A stretch of DNA of 64,000 bases from Molossus alvarezi (lineage: Eukaryota; Chordata; Mammalia; Chiroptera; Molossidae), in contig CM073898.1 in assembly GCA_037176705.1 (NCBI GenBank), forward strand, positions 22,242,488-22,306,487. The letters are read 5' to 3'. The notes beneath the pieces are model-generated. The model made no database searches, had not been told where the DNA came from, and saw only the letters and a list, made by a program, of their open reading frames with translations. Positions within the stretch are counted from its first letter, which is position 1. The number at the start of each line of letters is the position of its first letter. Of the stretch, positions 46,545 to 59,339 are shown one piece after another. The position numbers and the translations under genes are program-made.

Positions 46545-47480
46545 GTTTAAATTTAATTATAAAGTACTATTCTAGATTCAGGGGGCTACAGAAGTAAAAA
46601 TATGGAAATGTGCTGGCTTTATGCTAAGAGGAACAGAAAGTAAATGAAAAGATAAGCAAGTAAATAAGAAATCATCAGTATTAATACGTGCAGCAGTGAG
46701 AACAATACAAGTGATGTGGGAGAAAGTGAGCAGAGGTCACTTAAAGTTGGGTGCTCAGGAAAGTCCCATCTGAGCCTTTAAACCAAAGTAAGGACAATAA
46801 GCAAACAAACAAAAGATGTCTGGAACAGGAATAGTCAGGAGCATTCGGTAAAGAAACGGTAGCCGTTAAAGCGATCCTAAGATTGAATCGAGCTGGTATG
46901 TTCCAGGGAATGAAAGAACACATCTACTTGACAATACCAAGCAAGTGAAAGAGGAATGTCACAGATCAGAGCGGAAAACGGGCCAAGCATCTAGGGCCCC
47001 GTAAACCAGGGCGAGGATTTGCGATTTAATTGTTACTACTTTTGTCATTCCTATTGGAAGGTAGTGGAAGATTTTGAAGGTTGGAATTGACGGCAATAAG
47101 ACTTTAACACAAGATCACCTTAGCTTCTGTGGGAGAATGGAACATAAGGGATATCTAGGAGGCCTAGTAAGAAGTTGCTGGAGTATTCCAGGAATAGCTA
47201 TAACAGGCCAGTGTGTTAGCAGGGGAAACGGGAGGACGTAAACACATTAGGTTCAGCTTTGAAGGGGCAATTCATACATTTATTGAGCTATTAGATGTGA
47301 AATGTCAGGAAAAATAAGAAACTGGGGATCCAGCTTTTTGCTTAATCTTCCAGACGGTGGTCAAGGGTCTGAGCTGGAGCGTATCAGGTGTGTGTGCCTC
47401 TCGGGTGCTGGGGCAGCAACCATGAGTGCTGTTTCGGATGCTGGTTAAGTTTGAGATCTGCATGAAAATCAAGCTGCTTG
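46545..47480 (+). repeat. Ancient mammalian interspersed repeat, longer copy
   Basis: 'tagattcagggggctacaga', 'agcatctagggccccgtaaa', 'ggaaggtagtggaagatttt', 'ccaggaatagctataacagg' and 'ggatgctggttaagtttgag' follow the 3' portion of the same ancient family. It is diverged and non-coding. Confidence 0.55.
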
Positions 47481-47849
47481 TAAGATGTCAGGGGGGAAAG
47501 GGTAACTTAACAATTGCACATATGTCCTTAGTGTTCAACAGAGCACTCTGGATTAAAGGTATGTATCTGTGAGTTATTACCAGGCAGAAAAAATACATCA
47601 TCTACAAGGCAGTAAAACAGGCTGCTCTGAGAGTCTCTGCATTATTAAGTGACAAAGTTAACGGAGCAGTGTCTGTGGAATATGAAAACAACAACAGTGT
47701 GGGCCAATTATTGATTGTATGATACTCTGCCTGTTTCCTCTCAAATGATCAGACATAAGGCAAGAGGAAGCAAGTCCAGATTTGTACACACTGCAAAAGT
47801 ATACCTATTAAAAGGTATACTAATTAAGAGAGACTTAAAGTCATGCTTC
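47481..47849. other. Non-coding, no recognised feature
   Basis: Unique sequence. Confidence 0.35.
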
Positions 47850-48382
47850 CAAGCAATTGAGAATGAGTCAAAACAGTATTTAGTAATAACGCTGTGGGTT
47901 TATATTTCCCTTCTAGAAATCTAATTCTAAGAAAACAGTCTTAAATATGGATGTAAATGTGTGCACGGAAATGTTCATTGTAGAATATGTTAATGATGAA
48001 AATTGCAATCAACATTGGGAGAATGTCCATATGGTAGAATACGGGGAAGACAGTGAAAATAATGTTTCTGAATAACTTAAATTACATAGAAAAATGATTG
48101 TGAACCACATTAAGCGAAAAGAGCCTATAGGTGCAGTATCATCTTAGTCACTATGTGTAGAAAAACAGCCTGGAGGAGAAAACTTTGAATGTTATTGGTG
48201 TTTGCCTTTGGGAGGTGAAACTACTGATTTCCAGTTTCATTGTTACTTTTTGCACTTTGTAAGTTTTCTAAATCGGTGTTGCTTATATAAATATAAAACT
48301 ATGTTTAAAAAGTTTTAAAACTTGAAAAAGTAGTGTAAAGTTTATGGAAACAGGGAATGATGGGATAGGATATAAAGCCATT
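47850..48382 (+). mobile_element. Ancient L1 3' end
   Basis: 'cacggaaatgttcattgtag', 'gagaatgtccatatggtaga', 'tgtttgcctttgggaggtga' and 'tttgcactttgtaagttttc' match the L1ME-type 3' end. Confidence 0.7.
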
Positions 48383-48396
48383 AAAAAGCAGAATAA

Positions 48397-48650
48397 GCCC
48401 TGGCCTGTTTGGCTCAGCGGTTGGAGCATTGGCCTGCGGTCCCGAGAGGCCCGGGTTCGGTTCCCGCTAAGGGCACGTACCTCGGTTGCAGTTTGTCCCC
48501 GGCCCTGGTTGGTCGTGAGGATGGCAGCCACTCCATGTGTCCCTTTCACGTCGATGTTTCTCTCTCTCTCTCCCTCTGTTCCTCTCTCTCCCTCCCACTC
48601 TACCTGAACAAAAAATGGAAAAATGTCCTCGGGTGAGGATTAAAAAAAAA
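48397..48650 (+). mobile_element. Ves SINE, long-tail subtype
   Basis: Head 'gccctggcctgtttggctca', B-box-like 'gggttcggttcccgc', body, an expanded CT stretch and 'cctcgggtgaggat' with poly(A). The duplication 'aaaaagcagaataa' is perfect (48383-48396 and 48651-48664). Confidence 0.96.
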
Positions 48651-48664
48651 AAAAAGCAGAATAA

Positions 48665-49339
48665 AATTCAATATGCATTACTATTTCAAATATTTAAAAA
48701 TATACGTAAATATATACATGTAGAGATGCTTAAAGAGACAATCACACACAAAAAATAATGTCGTCAGCACTAATAGGAGTCACAGAATACTGTGAATTTC
48801 AAGTTACTTTTAACTAGGGAGATAAACAAAATGTTAACGGTTATTGTTGGAACTTCCTGAAGGGCTGAAAGCTTATGACTACAGATCAGCGCAGAGAAGG
48901 AAGAGGGTAGGCAGACCAGTTGTGAGGAGGAAAGGGAAGATGAGGGCACAGACAAAGCTGTGGGAAACAATCCATCTCAGAAGGAGAAAGTTCAATGCTG
49001 AGCGCCAGGGTACCGAGCGCACATCAGGGACTTGGTAGTTCACAGCGCTGGCCAGAGCAAGGGTCTTCAGAGAGTGGCATTGAAGATGGCAGCCTCAGAA
49101 ACACTGCTGCTGGGAAGAAGAGAAGAGGGGTCCCTTAGAGATGTGGCAATGATGGAAAGAAATAAGAAGGAAAAATGAAAGTTCCTGTAGACACAACATA
49201 GAACCACAAAATAAGTCAGTCCACCCTTGCCCACCCCATTGTCACTGCCAACCAAGAATGAAAATACATGTCGCTCTACTGGCAGGAGACAGCCCTGTTG
49301 AAATAGCAACCCTGTCTACAAATGCCTCCAAACAGGAAA
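48665..49339. other. Non-coding, no recognised feature
   Basis: Purine-rich in part. A poly(A) of about fourteen lies at 49337-49350. Confidence 0.35.
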
Positions 49340-49992
49340 AAAAAAAAAAATCAGAGCAATTCTATACAAACTACTTGAAAAAAAGCAAACACATAAGGCA
49401 TTTCATCGGTCCGAAATTTTCCTAATATCCAGTCAAAAGGAGGGCAAAACAATCTTAAATGGATTAAATGGTGATACACAATCAGTCTGGTATATTAAAA
49501 CAGTAGACTCTAAATTTAAGAATTAAGAATAAAAGTAAACAAATACAAAAGAGTGTGTGAAATTCAATGAGTTGATGAAAAGTAGGAAAAGAAATAGGAG
49601 AAAATTTAAAAACAAATCAGAAATGAAGGATAAGTTTCAAGGTGCCCTAGGGAGACAAAAACTGAGTGAGAATTTAACAAGGGATATGGAAAGAAGCAGG
49701 AAAAAAGCTGCGAGCAAACACATGACAAAAAGAAACATAACCACCAGAAAAAAAGTGGCTGAAATGGAGAACATGCAAAGAAGATCTATACACATGTAAC
49801 TATACTCTCTTTAAAATAAGAACACAGTGGAACTGAACTAATATTTGTAACAATAATTCAAAAACAATTTTCCAGCAAAAATTCAATCCCTATACCAACA
49901 AATTGAAAGAACTCATTGTGCACCTGGAAATATTAACTCAGAGCAATCACTTTGACACATATCAAGGTACAATTATTAGACTTTAAAAACAA

Positions 49993-50204
49993 CCTGGCTG
50001 GTGTGGCTCAGTGGTTGAGCCTCAACTCATGCACCAAGAGGTTGCTGGTTAGATTCCTGCTCAGGGCACATGCCCAGGTTGTGGCCCTGATCCCCAGTGG
50101 GGGGCATGCAGGAGGCGGCCAATCGATGTTCTCTCTCACCCATGTTTCTATCTCTCCCTCTCCCTTTCTCTCTCTAAAATCAATAAAGAAGAAAAGAAAA
50201 AAAA
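49993..50204 (+). mobile_element. Ves SINE, short-tail subtype
   Basis: 'cctggctggtgtggctcagt', 'ccaagaggttgctggttaga', 'gatccccagtggggggcatg', CT stretch and 'aaaatcaataaag' end. Flanks 'ctttaaaaacaa' (49981-49992) and 'gtttaaaaagaa' (50205-50216) are a worn duplication. Confidence 0.93.
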
Positions 50205-50328
50205 GTTTAAAAAGAAAGAGAGAAAGAAAGAGAAATGTAAAATGTAAACATTGTTATATAAGCAGTCAGTGAATATCAAAGAATGCCATTTAAAATTGGC
50301 AATGAAGACAGAAAAGAGATTAATTTTA

Positions 50329-50584
50329 TCTTTTTTTTTTTTTTTATCCTCACCTGAGTACACTTTTTGCATGTATCCTCAGATAGAGCAGAAGGGAGAG
50401 AAGGGGGAAGAGAGAGAGAGAAACATCTACGTGAGAGAGACACACTGAGTGGCTGCCACCCACATAACCCCAACCTGGCCGGAGACAAACTGCAACCGAG
50501 GCACACACCCCCAGCAGGAACCGAACCCGGGACTCTCTGGTCTGCGGGCTGACGCTCTAACCACTGAGCCAAACCAGCCAGGGC
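50329..50584 (-). mobile_element. Ves SINE, long-tail subtype
   Basis: Minus strand: 'gccctggctggtttggctca', 'cccgggttcggttcctgctg', and end 'actcaggtgaggat'. The duplication 'aagagattaatttta' (50314-50328) and 'aagaaattaatttta' (50585-50599) matches 14 of 15. Confidence 0.95.
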
Positions 50585-51224
50585 AAGAAATTAATTTTAA
50601 AAGGGGACATTAAGAGCACCATTAAAAGTATAAACACAAAGATAATTCCTATTTTAAATATAAACCTTCCTAAACACCAAAGCAAAGAAAACATGAGAAG
50701 GGGAAAACTGTAAATAAAGCAAAATACACACAGCAATTATGACATAGATGATATAGCAGAACTGAAGCAAAGCATATCAGTCATGTTAATAATGATGCAT
50801 TGGCTTAACCCTTAGCAAAAAGTAAAAAAGGATTTTCAATCTCTCATAAAGAAAAACCTAATTCTGTGTGTTTATGACACAGCAAGAACCAACTGATTCA
50901 AAAAGGATTAAAAATAAAAAAGTAAGCAAAAATATACTCGGTAAATGAAAGGAAAAGAGCCGATATCAGACTAAGGAGGAGTAAGTAAAACACATTTTTT
51001 TTATTTTTTATAAAGCACTCAAAGAGATAAAGAAGGACCCTTTTTAATGCTAAAAGATGCAATATACAATGAATAGCTAACAGCCAGGAGTAGCTGTGCA
51101 AATCATAAGAATCCCTGTGTTTACACTGATAGATATTTAGATGGGTAATATGTGTCTTAGAATGTGGTACCTTCGGATGTAATATGCCTACTATTATTTT
51201 CAAGGCAAAACTGTGTAACTGAAT

Positions 51225-51440
51225 TCAAATTTTGAGAAGACATCAGACAAACGTTCTATAAAATAAATACCCTATGTTCTTCAACTATATCACTATCAAA
51301 AAAAGAGAGTCTAAAAATAACTGTTTTAGGTGAAATAAGACTAAAACATGTATCAACTTGAACTGGAAACAAACTCCATAAGGATATCATTGGGCTCAGT
51401 AAGAACTGGCCTGTGGGTTAGATAGCGGTACTGTACGAAA
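51225..51440 (+). mobile_element. Possible L1M 3' UTR remnant
   Basis: 'gacatcagacaaacgttcta', 'tataaaataaatacc' and 'gttagatagcggtactgtac' resemble an old L1 3' region. The family is uncertain. Confidence 0.45.
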
Positions 51441-52104
51441 GTTCAATTTAAAAGTAAAACCTACCTTGGAAGGCAAGGAGAGCTCTGGAAAAACAGCAAA
51501 GTAAGAGCAGGTGGAGGAGATTGGTGTTGGCCTCGGCAAATTCTCACTCCTTTGTACAGACCCTAAGAGTTCCTAGGAGTCGGGTTTACTCCATTTTCTT
51601 AATACCCGCTTGCTTGGTAGCATGGTGGGGGGCGGGGGGGCAGAGAGCTATGGAATAGAGCCAGTGTTCTGTCCCCATTATGTCCCAAATCTGTAATGCA
51701 GAAATGTTTCTGGGACTTCGCTGGATTGGAACGTTTGGGCTCGTCAGCAAAAAGGAGGATGTGAAACCTGTGGCCATTGACAGTTAGGCTGAGCCGTGTG
51801 ACTTCGGGGTATCCTGAGGAACTTCTCCCTATTGCAACACCGACAGGAGAACACAGGAAACACACCAAACTGTCATAAGCCTACCAGTACGAATGCACTG
51901 TATGTAGTTTAAAATATCCCTGTTTTAAATACAGAGGAAATAGGTGATATATATATATGCATAAAATATGACTCCATCATCTTCAAAGCTCTGGAAATTT
52001 TCCATTTAAATCCATGTTTAATGCATTATTTTTCCTTTTTGTTCTTTCATTCAAGTGGCATTTATTGAGCCTTTCTATGGTTATATGTTAGATCTTACTT
52101 AAAT
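51441..52104. other. Non-coding, no recognised feature
   Basis: Unique sequence with a G-run at about 51627-51640 and a short (TA)n at 51948-51958. Confidence 0.35.
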
Positions 52105-52115
52105 AACTTTGAGTA

Positions 52116-52618
52116 TAGTAGTCCCTGTCCCTTATCTGTGGGGGATACATTCCAAGACCCTCAGTGGATGCTTAAAATTGCTGATAGTAGCAAACCCTCA
52201 CATACTGTGATTTTTCCTATACGTGCATATCTTTTCACTCAAAGGAAACACATCACAGCTTTTCCTTGGCATGTCGGAACTGCCAGCATCACTCTTCCTG
52301 TGATTTGGGACCACTGTTAATAAAATAAGGGTGACCCGGGCACAAGCACTGAGGGAACAGGACAGTCAATCTGATAACCAAGACAGGTAGCGCATCCAGG
52401 TCAATACCCTGGAGAAAGAGATGCTTTGTCCTGGGAGAAACAGAGCAGGGCAGTGTAAGATTTCATGTTACTCAGAATGGCATTCAATGTAAAACCTATG
52501 AAGTGCTTATTTCCGGAATTTTCTATTTAGTATTTTCAGACCGTGGTTGAACACGGGTAACTGAAAACATGAAAAGTGAAACCGTGGCTCATGGGGCGGG
52601 GGGGGGGGGGGGCTACTG
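52116..52618 (+). mobile_element. Tigger/MER2-type DNA transposon, near full length
   Basis: The left end 'tagtagtccctgtcccttat' and the right end 'ctcatgggg...ggctactg' form diverged terminal inverted repeats. The interior 'ctgtgatttgggaccactgt', 'cagtcaatctgataaccaag', 'ccgtggttgaacacgggtaa' matches MER2-class elements. The left flank TA fits the Tigger TA target; the right flank is TG. Non-autonomous, about 500 bp. The right repeat contains a G15 run. Confidence 0.88.
52598..52612. repeat. G homopolymer in the Tigger right end
   Basis: Fifteen consecutive G follow 'atggggc'. It may form a quadruplex and is prone to slippage. Confidence 0.95.
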
Positions 52619-52669
52619 TGTTCTATTTACAAATTATTTCTCTTCTCTCCATTTCTATTGCTGGTTCAA

Positions 52670-53215
52670 TCCCTCTACTGTAGTGACTCAAGTACTCTCT
52701 AAGTGATATGGCTACTTAAGTTTATCTCCCATACCATCTATCCAACATGACCTTCAGATGTATGTTTGTCAAATATATAAACCAGACCATGCTATACCCG
52801 GGTTTAAATTTTAATAGTCTTCTTGTTCTGCAGGATAAAGCCAGTTATCTCAGCATAGTACTGTTCTTTCCCAAGCTGCCTTGAGCTGATGAAGAATTAC
52901 TTTCTTTGGAATAAACCATATGCTTACATACCTTTGCTTAAGAACACCCTCCTTTTTTGAGGTTATTGTCCTTGTGCTTCCGGGAAAATGAAGCCTTGAT
53001 CAAAATATTTCTTCTCCCCCCCCCGCCCCCCCCCCGCCCAGTGATATTTACAGCTCCCATGCCCTAGCTTTGTACCAGTGTTTATTTCTATAATGTCCCC
53101 TTTCCCCCTAAACAGGTCATAGCTTCTGGGAAGCAAGCATCACATCCTATCCCAGTGTTTTGTGCAATGTTTGGATCCTATTATAGTTTTAATAAATATT
53201 TGTCAAATGGAAAGC
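52670..53215 (+). mobile_element. L2 LINE 3' fragment
   Basis: 'aaatatataaaccagaccat', 'ctgcaggataaagccagtta', 'aggtcatagcttctgggaag', 'ttaataaatatttgtcaaat' run in L2 order to its 3' terminus. A C-rich insertion lies at 53016-53038. Confidence 0.85.
53016..53038. repeat. C-rich simple repeat
   Basis: Runs of eight and nine C separated by G. Confidence 0.95.
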
Positions 53216-54639
53216 TAATATTTACCATGACTACATAATTAGGTCACCTGGAGAAGAAAATAAGATCTTAGGAGAACAGTAAATAAAAGAAAATCTGCCA
53301 AAGACTTCAGAAGCAAGAGCTCATGGTGCACAAACAGACTGAATGCATGTACTGCCCATAAGAAGTTTCAAATTGTCCCTAATGATACTCCATTAACAAT
53401 ACCCCAGATGATTTTGAAACATTAAAGATGTTGGACAGAATTAGACATCTGGCTTGATGCAGTTGGATACGAACAGGCAATCTCTTTGAAGTAAAAATGT
53501 TTATGCAACACAGAAGAATCATCAAATACCTACCTACTGCCAAAAAGCAGCTGCAGCCAACTATTAAATAATGTGAACAAGAAAATGAGGTCACAATTCT
53601 CTCAATGGGACATAAACCAAGAATACGCCTTGTTTCAGACATGTGTTTGGACACAAGCAATGCATTCATTCAAAAGTATTATCTTTCACACAAAACAAGA
53701 TGAGAAAAATGAACAGAAAATACAATTTTGCATTTCAAAAGTTTAACTCAGAATATTGTCTCCTTATCATTCTTGAGTAATGCTTTGATTTTAATCAAGG
53801 GCAACACAAAAAAGGTAAGAGTTTAATTACTAAGTGTGTAACTTTTTCTGCTTATATTGTTTTCATATTTTTTTTCTTTTAAGTAGACCTATGTGAACAC
53901 TTCAAATGATTTCATTATTAAAATCACTTAAGACTATGAGCAGCATAAGAATTATTTTTCATGGCCCAGTTTCTCTTATTTGCATGCATAATTATACTTA
54001 TCTTTTGCAAAGAGACTTTTGAGAGATAAGTAAGAAGTGGCTAATGCATAGAATTTATAAACATTGCCAGGACATCTTTATACCCTGCAGAATTTGAGTC
54101 ATGCTTCCTTTGAAACTGCATTATTAAACAAACAAAAAACCACCTAATTTTTATTATATTTTAATTTTATTTTTTTCTCTTTCTATCTTTAGGAAATCTG
54201 ATTACCATTTGCAATGATGGGGATCGTTATGAAACTGACTTTCTTTCTTACTTTCCTAGAAAAATATGTTTAATTTCTGTCTTATTGAGATGGTGTAGCC
54301 TTCACTACTTGTTTCTTTTCAAATTCTTCCCAGCAACCATTTCTCAAAATAGCATGTGCCTCGGATAAAGGGATAAAGAAAGAGACAGGAGGACACATGT
54401 ATCCCATGGTTCTGCTGGATCAGGCTGAAGAATAGAATCAGTTTAGCAAAAGGAGATTTCAACATCTTTGCAGCAGAAATTTATTTCAGTGGCTCAGCCA
54501 ATCTCTGCCTTGAATAGGGTTCCCGGGCATTGAAATTATGGCAGGATTATGACTTGTTTTATTTGATTAATCATGTGAAATAACAGACCCACTTCTATGA
54601 GTTACAATCCAAGTTCCTCGGGGAACGATAATAATAATA
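53216..54639. other. 1.4 kb unique non-coding sequence
   Basis: No repeat or gene recognised. A 96-codon minus frame (53379-53669) has no recognisable domain. (ATA)n occurs at 54628-54642. Confidence 0.4.
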
Positions 54640-54875
54640 ATAACAGCAATAAGCAATAATAGTTAACATTTATTGAGCAATTACCATGTGTTGATACTTT
54701 GTTAAGGGTTTTACATATATTATATCACAACAGCTCTATGAATTGGAAATGGTATCTCCATTTTATACATGAGGAAGCTCAGCACCACATTATTATTTGT
54801 TTAGCTAAGAGCCACGCGAGTAGCAGAAACAAGGTGTGATCCCAAGCTCAGTGCCCAGGGCCTGAAGTCTGAGGT
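54640..54875 (-). mobile_element. MIR SINE
   Basis: 'catttattgagcaattacca', 'cacaacagctctatgaattg', 'ccattttatacatgaggaag' and 'agtgcccagggcctgaag' give a clear reverse MIR. Confidence 0.9.
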
Positions 54876-56181
54876 AGCATTTTTTTTATTGCTGATGGTA
54901 AGAAAAAGTTAAGATGGTAGACAAATAAGGTGGTTAGCTGTTGGTAGCACATGGAGAATTTGACTCAATTCATTAAGTGGTGAATTTGAACCAGAGTGTA
55001 GGTCAGTTTACAGAGTTCATAATGCATCCAAAAAGATGTTAACACACTCTAAAAGGGCATGAGAGGGTAGGATGTCTACATAAATTCAGGATTGCATGTG
55101 AGACACTGAGGTATCTCAGGTCATAAATCTAGGACATCTTGGCAGACCTAAAGGATTAGATATATATCAGAGGTTAGGGCTGACATCTATCCAATGTCCA
55201 AGAGACCCAGGCGAACTAAAGGCATTCACCCATTCATAAGGTAGAGAGTTCATAAGGTAGAAAGTTCTGACATCAGCCATTAAAGGCGACTAATTCTGAA
55301 GCAGGGGATACTTGTCCTTTAGACTCTCACACTTTTATAAAGACATCCTGAGAACCACAGGAGTAATTTTAATTAGAGGGAGAGTCAGCAGCACTTCGGT
55401 ATACACTTATTCTGCCTATGATATTCATTGAGAATACCAAAATGATACTGTCCTTACCATCAAAGATGCATTCTCTCTTTTGTGAGATAGCCATATACCT
55501 AGGATGAAACAAACACAGCGATAACAACTGAAATGTATTTCATGCTCAGGATATGCTAGATATTGTTCTGAATGCACTCTAATTGGTGACAAATTACACA
55601 TGTGAAAGTCTGCACTGAATGTTTGGTGGAAGTCCGGAAAAGGGTGAGGATAAGACTTGGGTAGTAATGGCAGGCGTTATGAGAGTAATGCATATTGGGA
55701 GACAATTTTTCATTTGTCTCATTCATTTGTCATGTCTTATGGGCAGAGGCACTATTTGGACAAACAGCTTTAGTTCTGGACTATCTTTACCAGTGTGTTT
55801 GTACACTAAACAACCAGGGAAGATAGAGAGAGCGTATCCCTTCTTCTGGAACAGAAAGCTGTCCAATTTGATAAAGATAATGTTTCCCTCTGGGACACAG
55901 TTTGAACAGGCTTGCTTGCATTCATTATACATAATTCAGGATTCCAATCTTGGAGTTTCTTGACTATGACACAAGATTTTTGCATATATAACATCTCCCT
56001 GGGTTGCTTTATGTTGCTTCTATGTGACTTGAGAGCAAGGAGAACCAGTGTAAAAACGAAGGTAATTATGCTTATTGGGCCCTGAGTAATAAGTTCCTTT
56101 GTCTCTGGCCCAGTAGTCTTGCGTCTTCTGCCAACATCCATGATTGTTGTAGGCTAACTTATTAGCTTTCAAGTAGATAAC
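54876..56181. other. 1.3 kb mostly unique non-coding sequence
   Basis: A weak MIR resemblance at about 55540-55590. The 114-codon frame at 55619-55963 has no recognisable domain. Confidence 0.4.
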
Positions 56182-56196
56182 ATTCTTGGATTCTTT

Positions 56197-56442
56197 TTTA
56201 TTTTTATTTATTTTATATATATATATATTTTTTCTTTTTTGATTTTAGAGTGAGAGGAAGGGAGAGGGATAGAGAGATAGAAACATCGATGAGAGAGAGA
56301 ACACTGATTGGCCACCTCCTGCATGCCCCCCCACTGGGAATTTGGCCCACAACCTGGGCATGTGCCCTGGTTGAGAATCAAACCAGCGACTTCTTGGTGC
56401 ATGGGTTGATGCTCAACCACTGATTTACCCCAGCTGGGCAAA
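56197..56442 (-). mobile_element. Ves SINE, short-tail subtype
   Basis: Minus strand: 'gcccagctggggtaaatcag', 'ccagggcacatgcccaggtt', 'cagtgggggggcatgcagga'. The plus-strand tail is expanded into (TTTA)/(TA)n. The duplication 'attcttggattcttt' is perfect (56182-56196 and 56443-56457). Confidence 0.96.
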
Positions 56443-56457
56443 ATTCTTGGATTCTTT

Positions 56458-58296
56458 ATAGTCCCTTACAATGGGCCTTAAGAAAAGATGTTCCTTGGAA
56501 AATCAGATAGAGATGGGAAGGTATTTCAAACTAAACCATTAATACCTTAATTTGTTAAGGTGCAAGGAACAAATCAATTTGATTAGACTTAAATATTTGA
56601 ATAGGGAACTAATGGAAACTAATGATAGATAGGCAAGTTGAGGTTAGATCAAATGCTATACAGTTTTGAGAAATAAGTAGTTTGAAACTTGATCCAGGAA
56701 ATTCAAAGAGCCATACAAAGTTTTGAAGCAAACGGATCTTCTCCTTTAGTATGTCAATACTCTTAAAAGGCCTCAACTGTTACCTTGGCTTTACTAATTA
56801 GGTAGGTCCTCCTCATGGTGACTCTATCTGTGCATATGCTCAGTAACAATTCTATATTTTCAAGCCTTTCTAGGAAAATTATTATTCAGACATAATTAAA
56901 CTATATTTGATTCCAATTCCTAATTAGTGATTCCTACCATTAACTTGCTACCAATATTTGGTGAAGGAAATATTTTATTCTGTTTTAAAATTGATTACAA
57001 CAGAATTTTCTACATTAATTTCAGCTGTGATAAAGTGCAGTTTTATTAACTTGGCTTTACAAAGGAGCAAAACTATTTGTGTCATTCTTATGAGAAAGCT
57101 ATTTATATGATAGATTAGGACTGTATTTTATTTTTCTTATGCTTTCCCCAAGTAGTTAAATATAGATTCGAGTACTAAAGTATGAGTAAAGAAATCCAGC
57201 ACTTGGACATGCATATGTGTATATACCATTTCTGGTTTGGGTGTCTCATAAATTATCTTATAAGCTTACAGTAAACCATGTTCATCTATTCACTGTAGAA
57301 TACGAAAGACAGAAAAAAATTGCTCTAATCAAATGTGAGAACATTTCATATTTTTAGTATTACATTCAGAAGATGGTTAATTACAGGTATTGAATAAGAA
57401 TAATCCTTACCAAGCCCTAGCAAACAATATATTCTTCGTACTGTGCCACTGCTTATTATTTTAAGTCATGAAAAATTTTCTACTACTCTAGCAAGAGCCA
57501 TAATCTCCAAGAAGAAAAAAATTCTCCTCATCAAAGAGTTGATTAAGGAAATGGACTCTAGAAAACCCTTTGAACATTTTTCTGTCAAAACAATCAAACT
57601 TTTTTTTAAGCATGATATTTATGTTTGGCTGGGCAGCTAGAAAGAGAAAAATTACTTTTTGACTCTATCATCATGTAAGGCACTGTGTAGAGCTTCCTTC
57701 TAAAAGAGAATGTTGTTTCTGTTGAAAAGTGAATGCATCATAAATCATCATGACTCTCATTAACTCCTATGTAAATATTAAGGCTGATCTCTCTCCAGGA
57801 TTGGCTCATTACTTATTTTTTAAGAGTACAGAGGGAGGACTCTTTGAATTTCATTATCACTCACAATATGTGGCCTGTTATTTACATCACCAAAGTATCA
57901 AATATATGTATACATATTTAAATATATAGATATAAATCTGGGGTAGAGATGGCAAATGAATGAAAAAGTGCTACTGATCTCACATTCCATGCTCATGACA
58001 GATATTACTTTGCACAAAGTCCAGAAGTAATCTTAGAGTTTTTCACAAAACAGTTGTTTGGCCAAACACTATCAAATAATGAGTTAGCCTGGGAATCAAA
58101 AGAGTATTCTCGTATTACCAATATAATACATCTAATTTCTAAGCCACATTGGAATTCTGGCTAAGCATGTAATCTTTGTCCAAGCAATGCATAGGCTGTC
58201 TTAGTTGAATCCATTGCATGCCTGGCTCATATATTTGTCCATTTATCAAATATTTGTTGCACAACTATTACTGCCAAGCACTGGTTGAAATCTATT
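56458..58296. other. 1.8 kb unique non-coding sequence
   Basis: AT-rich. No gene or repeat recognised. Confidence 0.4.
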
Positions 58297-58311
58297 AAAT
58301 TTTATGTATCT

Positions 58312-58500
58312 CCCCTGGCCCATGTGGCTCAGTGGATTGAACATCGATCGTTCCGTGCAATGAGCAATCCTGGTTCCATTTCTGGTTAGGCCATATTGCC
58401 TGGGTTTTTGGAAGGAGGCAGCCAATGGATATTTCTCACATTGATATTTCTATCTCCCTCTCTCTTCTTCTCTCTCTAAAAAATTAATAAAAATATATAA
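58312..58500 (+). mobile_element. Ves SINE, short-tail subtype, diverged
   Basis: 'cccctggcccatgtggctca', 'ggaaggaggcagccaatgga', 'atatttctatctccctctct', 'aattaataaaaatata'. The duplication 'aaattttatgtatct' (58297-58311) and 'aaatttttatgtatct' (58501-58516) differs by one T. Confidence 0.94.
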
Positions 58501-58516
58501 AAATTTTTATGTATCT

Positions 58517-59339
58517 GGAACTACAAGTTCCCAAAGACATAATCTATTCTTGCTGTCTAATATTACATATGAAAATGTTGTGGTTAGATAGGGGAAATGC
58601 ATTGACCAAGAACTATACCTAGCATATACTTTGGAAGAATTAATTTTATTATAATCTAGTTCAAGTCACATTTTTGTATCTTACCTTGGTGAAGAGATGT
58701 CTCCAGACAGAAAATTCCAATAGTCATTTGTCACTGTGATTTAATCACCAAGCGTTTGATTAATTGAGCTGGTTAATAGTATGAACAAAGATACTTAAAA
58801 AGAGACTTAAGTTCTAGGTAGAGTAGTTTCTCATCTATATAACTGGGGTGATGCTCTATCTAGTTCATAAAATTGTAGTGAGAATTAAATGCCTTAATAT
58901 CTGTCAAGTGTCTAATTGGAAGATTTTTATAAAGTATTTTCTACTATATTATTTATATTTTAAAAATTGGTCCTTAAAAATGACAGGATTATCAAACAGT
59001 TTTATAAAAAATTCTAACAACCCTCAAGGAACTTGTTATTCACATAGAAATCTTTCAGTGCATGGAATATTATATCAGGTTTAACAACTCTTTTAACATA
59101 GTGCGAGTAACTTCTAAATCAAAGTCAGAAAGAATATAAACTCATGAATGTGTGAGAGCACACACACACACACACACACACACACTATAGATAATTTTTG
59201 CTTATAAACTTAGACTTAAAAGCAAATACAATCCAGAAATATTTTTAGAGAAATGAATAAGATTTATCCCGGGGATATGAGTTTAGGCAAATATTAGAAA
59301 ATTTGTTAATTTATTATGTTATATTAACAAAATTAAGGT
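58517..59339. other. Non-coding, no recognised repeat besides (CA)n
   Basis: Unique AT-rich sequence. Confidence 0.4.
59159..59185. repeat. (CA)n microsatellite
   Basis: About thirteen CA units. Confidence 0.97.

Larger units (their letters stand above)
49340..51224 (+). mobile_element. Ancient L1 5' portion (ORF1 to start of ORF2), broken
   Basis: 'gcaaaaattcaatccctata' and 'tttgacacatatcaaggtac' (49878-49970) match the L1 ORF1 region. 'gagccgatatcagactaagg' and 'aaagagataaagaaggaccc' (50957-51040) match the ORF2 N-terminal part. Two SINEs interrupt it. The Lys/Arg-rich 80-codon frame at 49557-49799 may be a relic of ORF1 but I cannot show it. Confidence 0.6.

Noticed and set aside
49557..49799. 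Lys/Arg-rich 80-codon frame
   Set aside because: It falls in an A-rich ancient L1 5' region. Composition explains it; at most it is an ORF1 relic.
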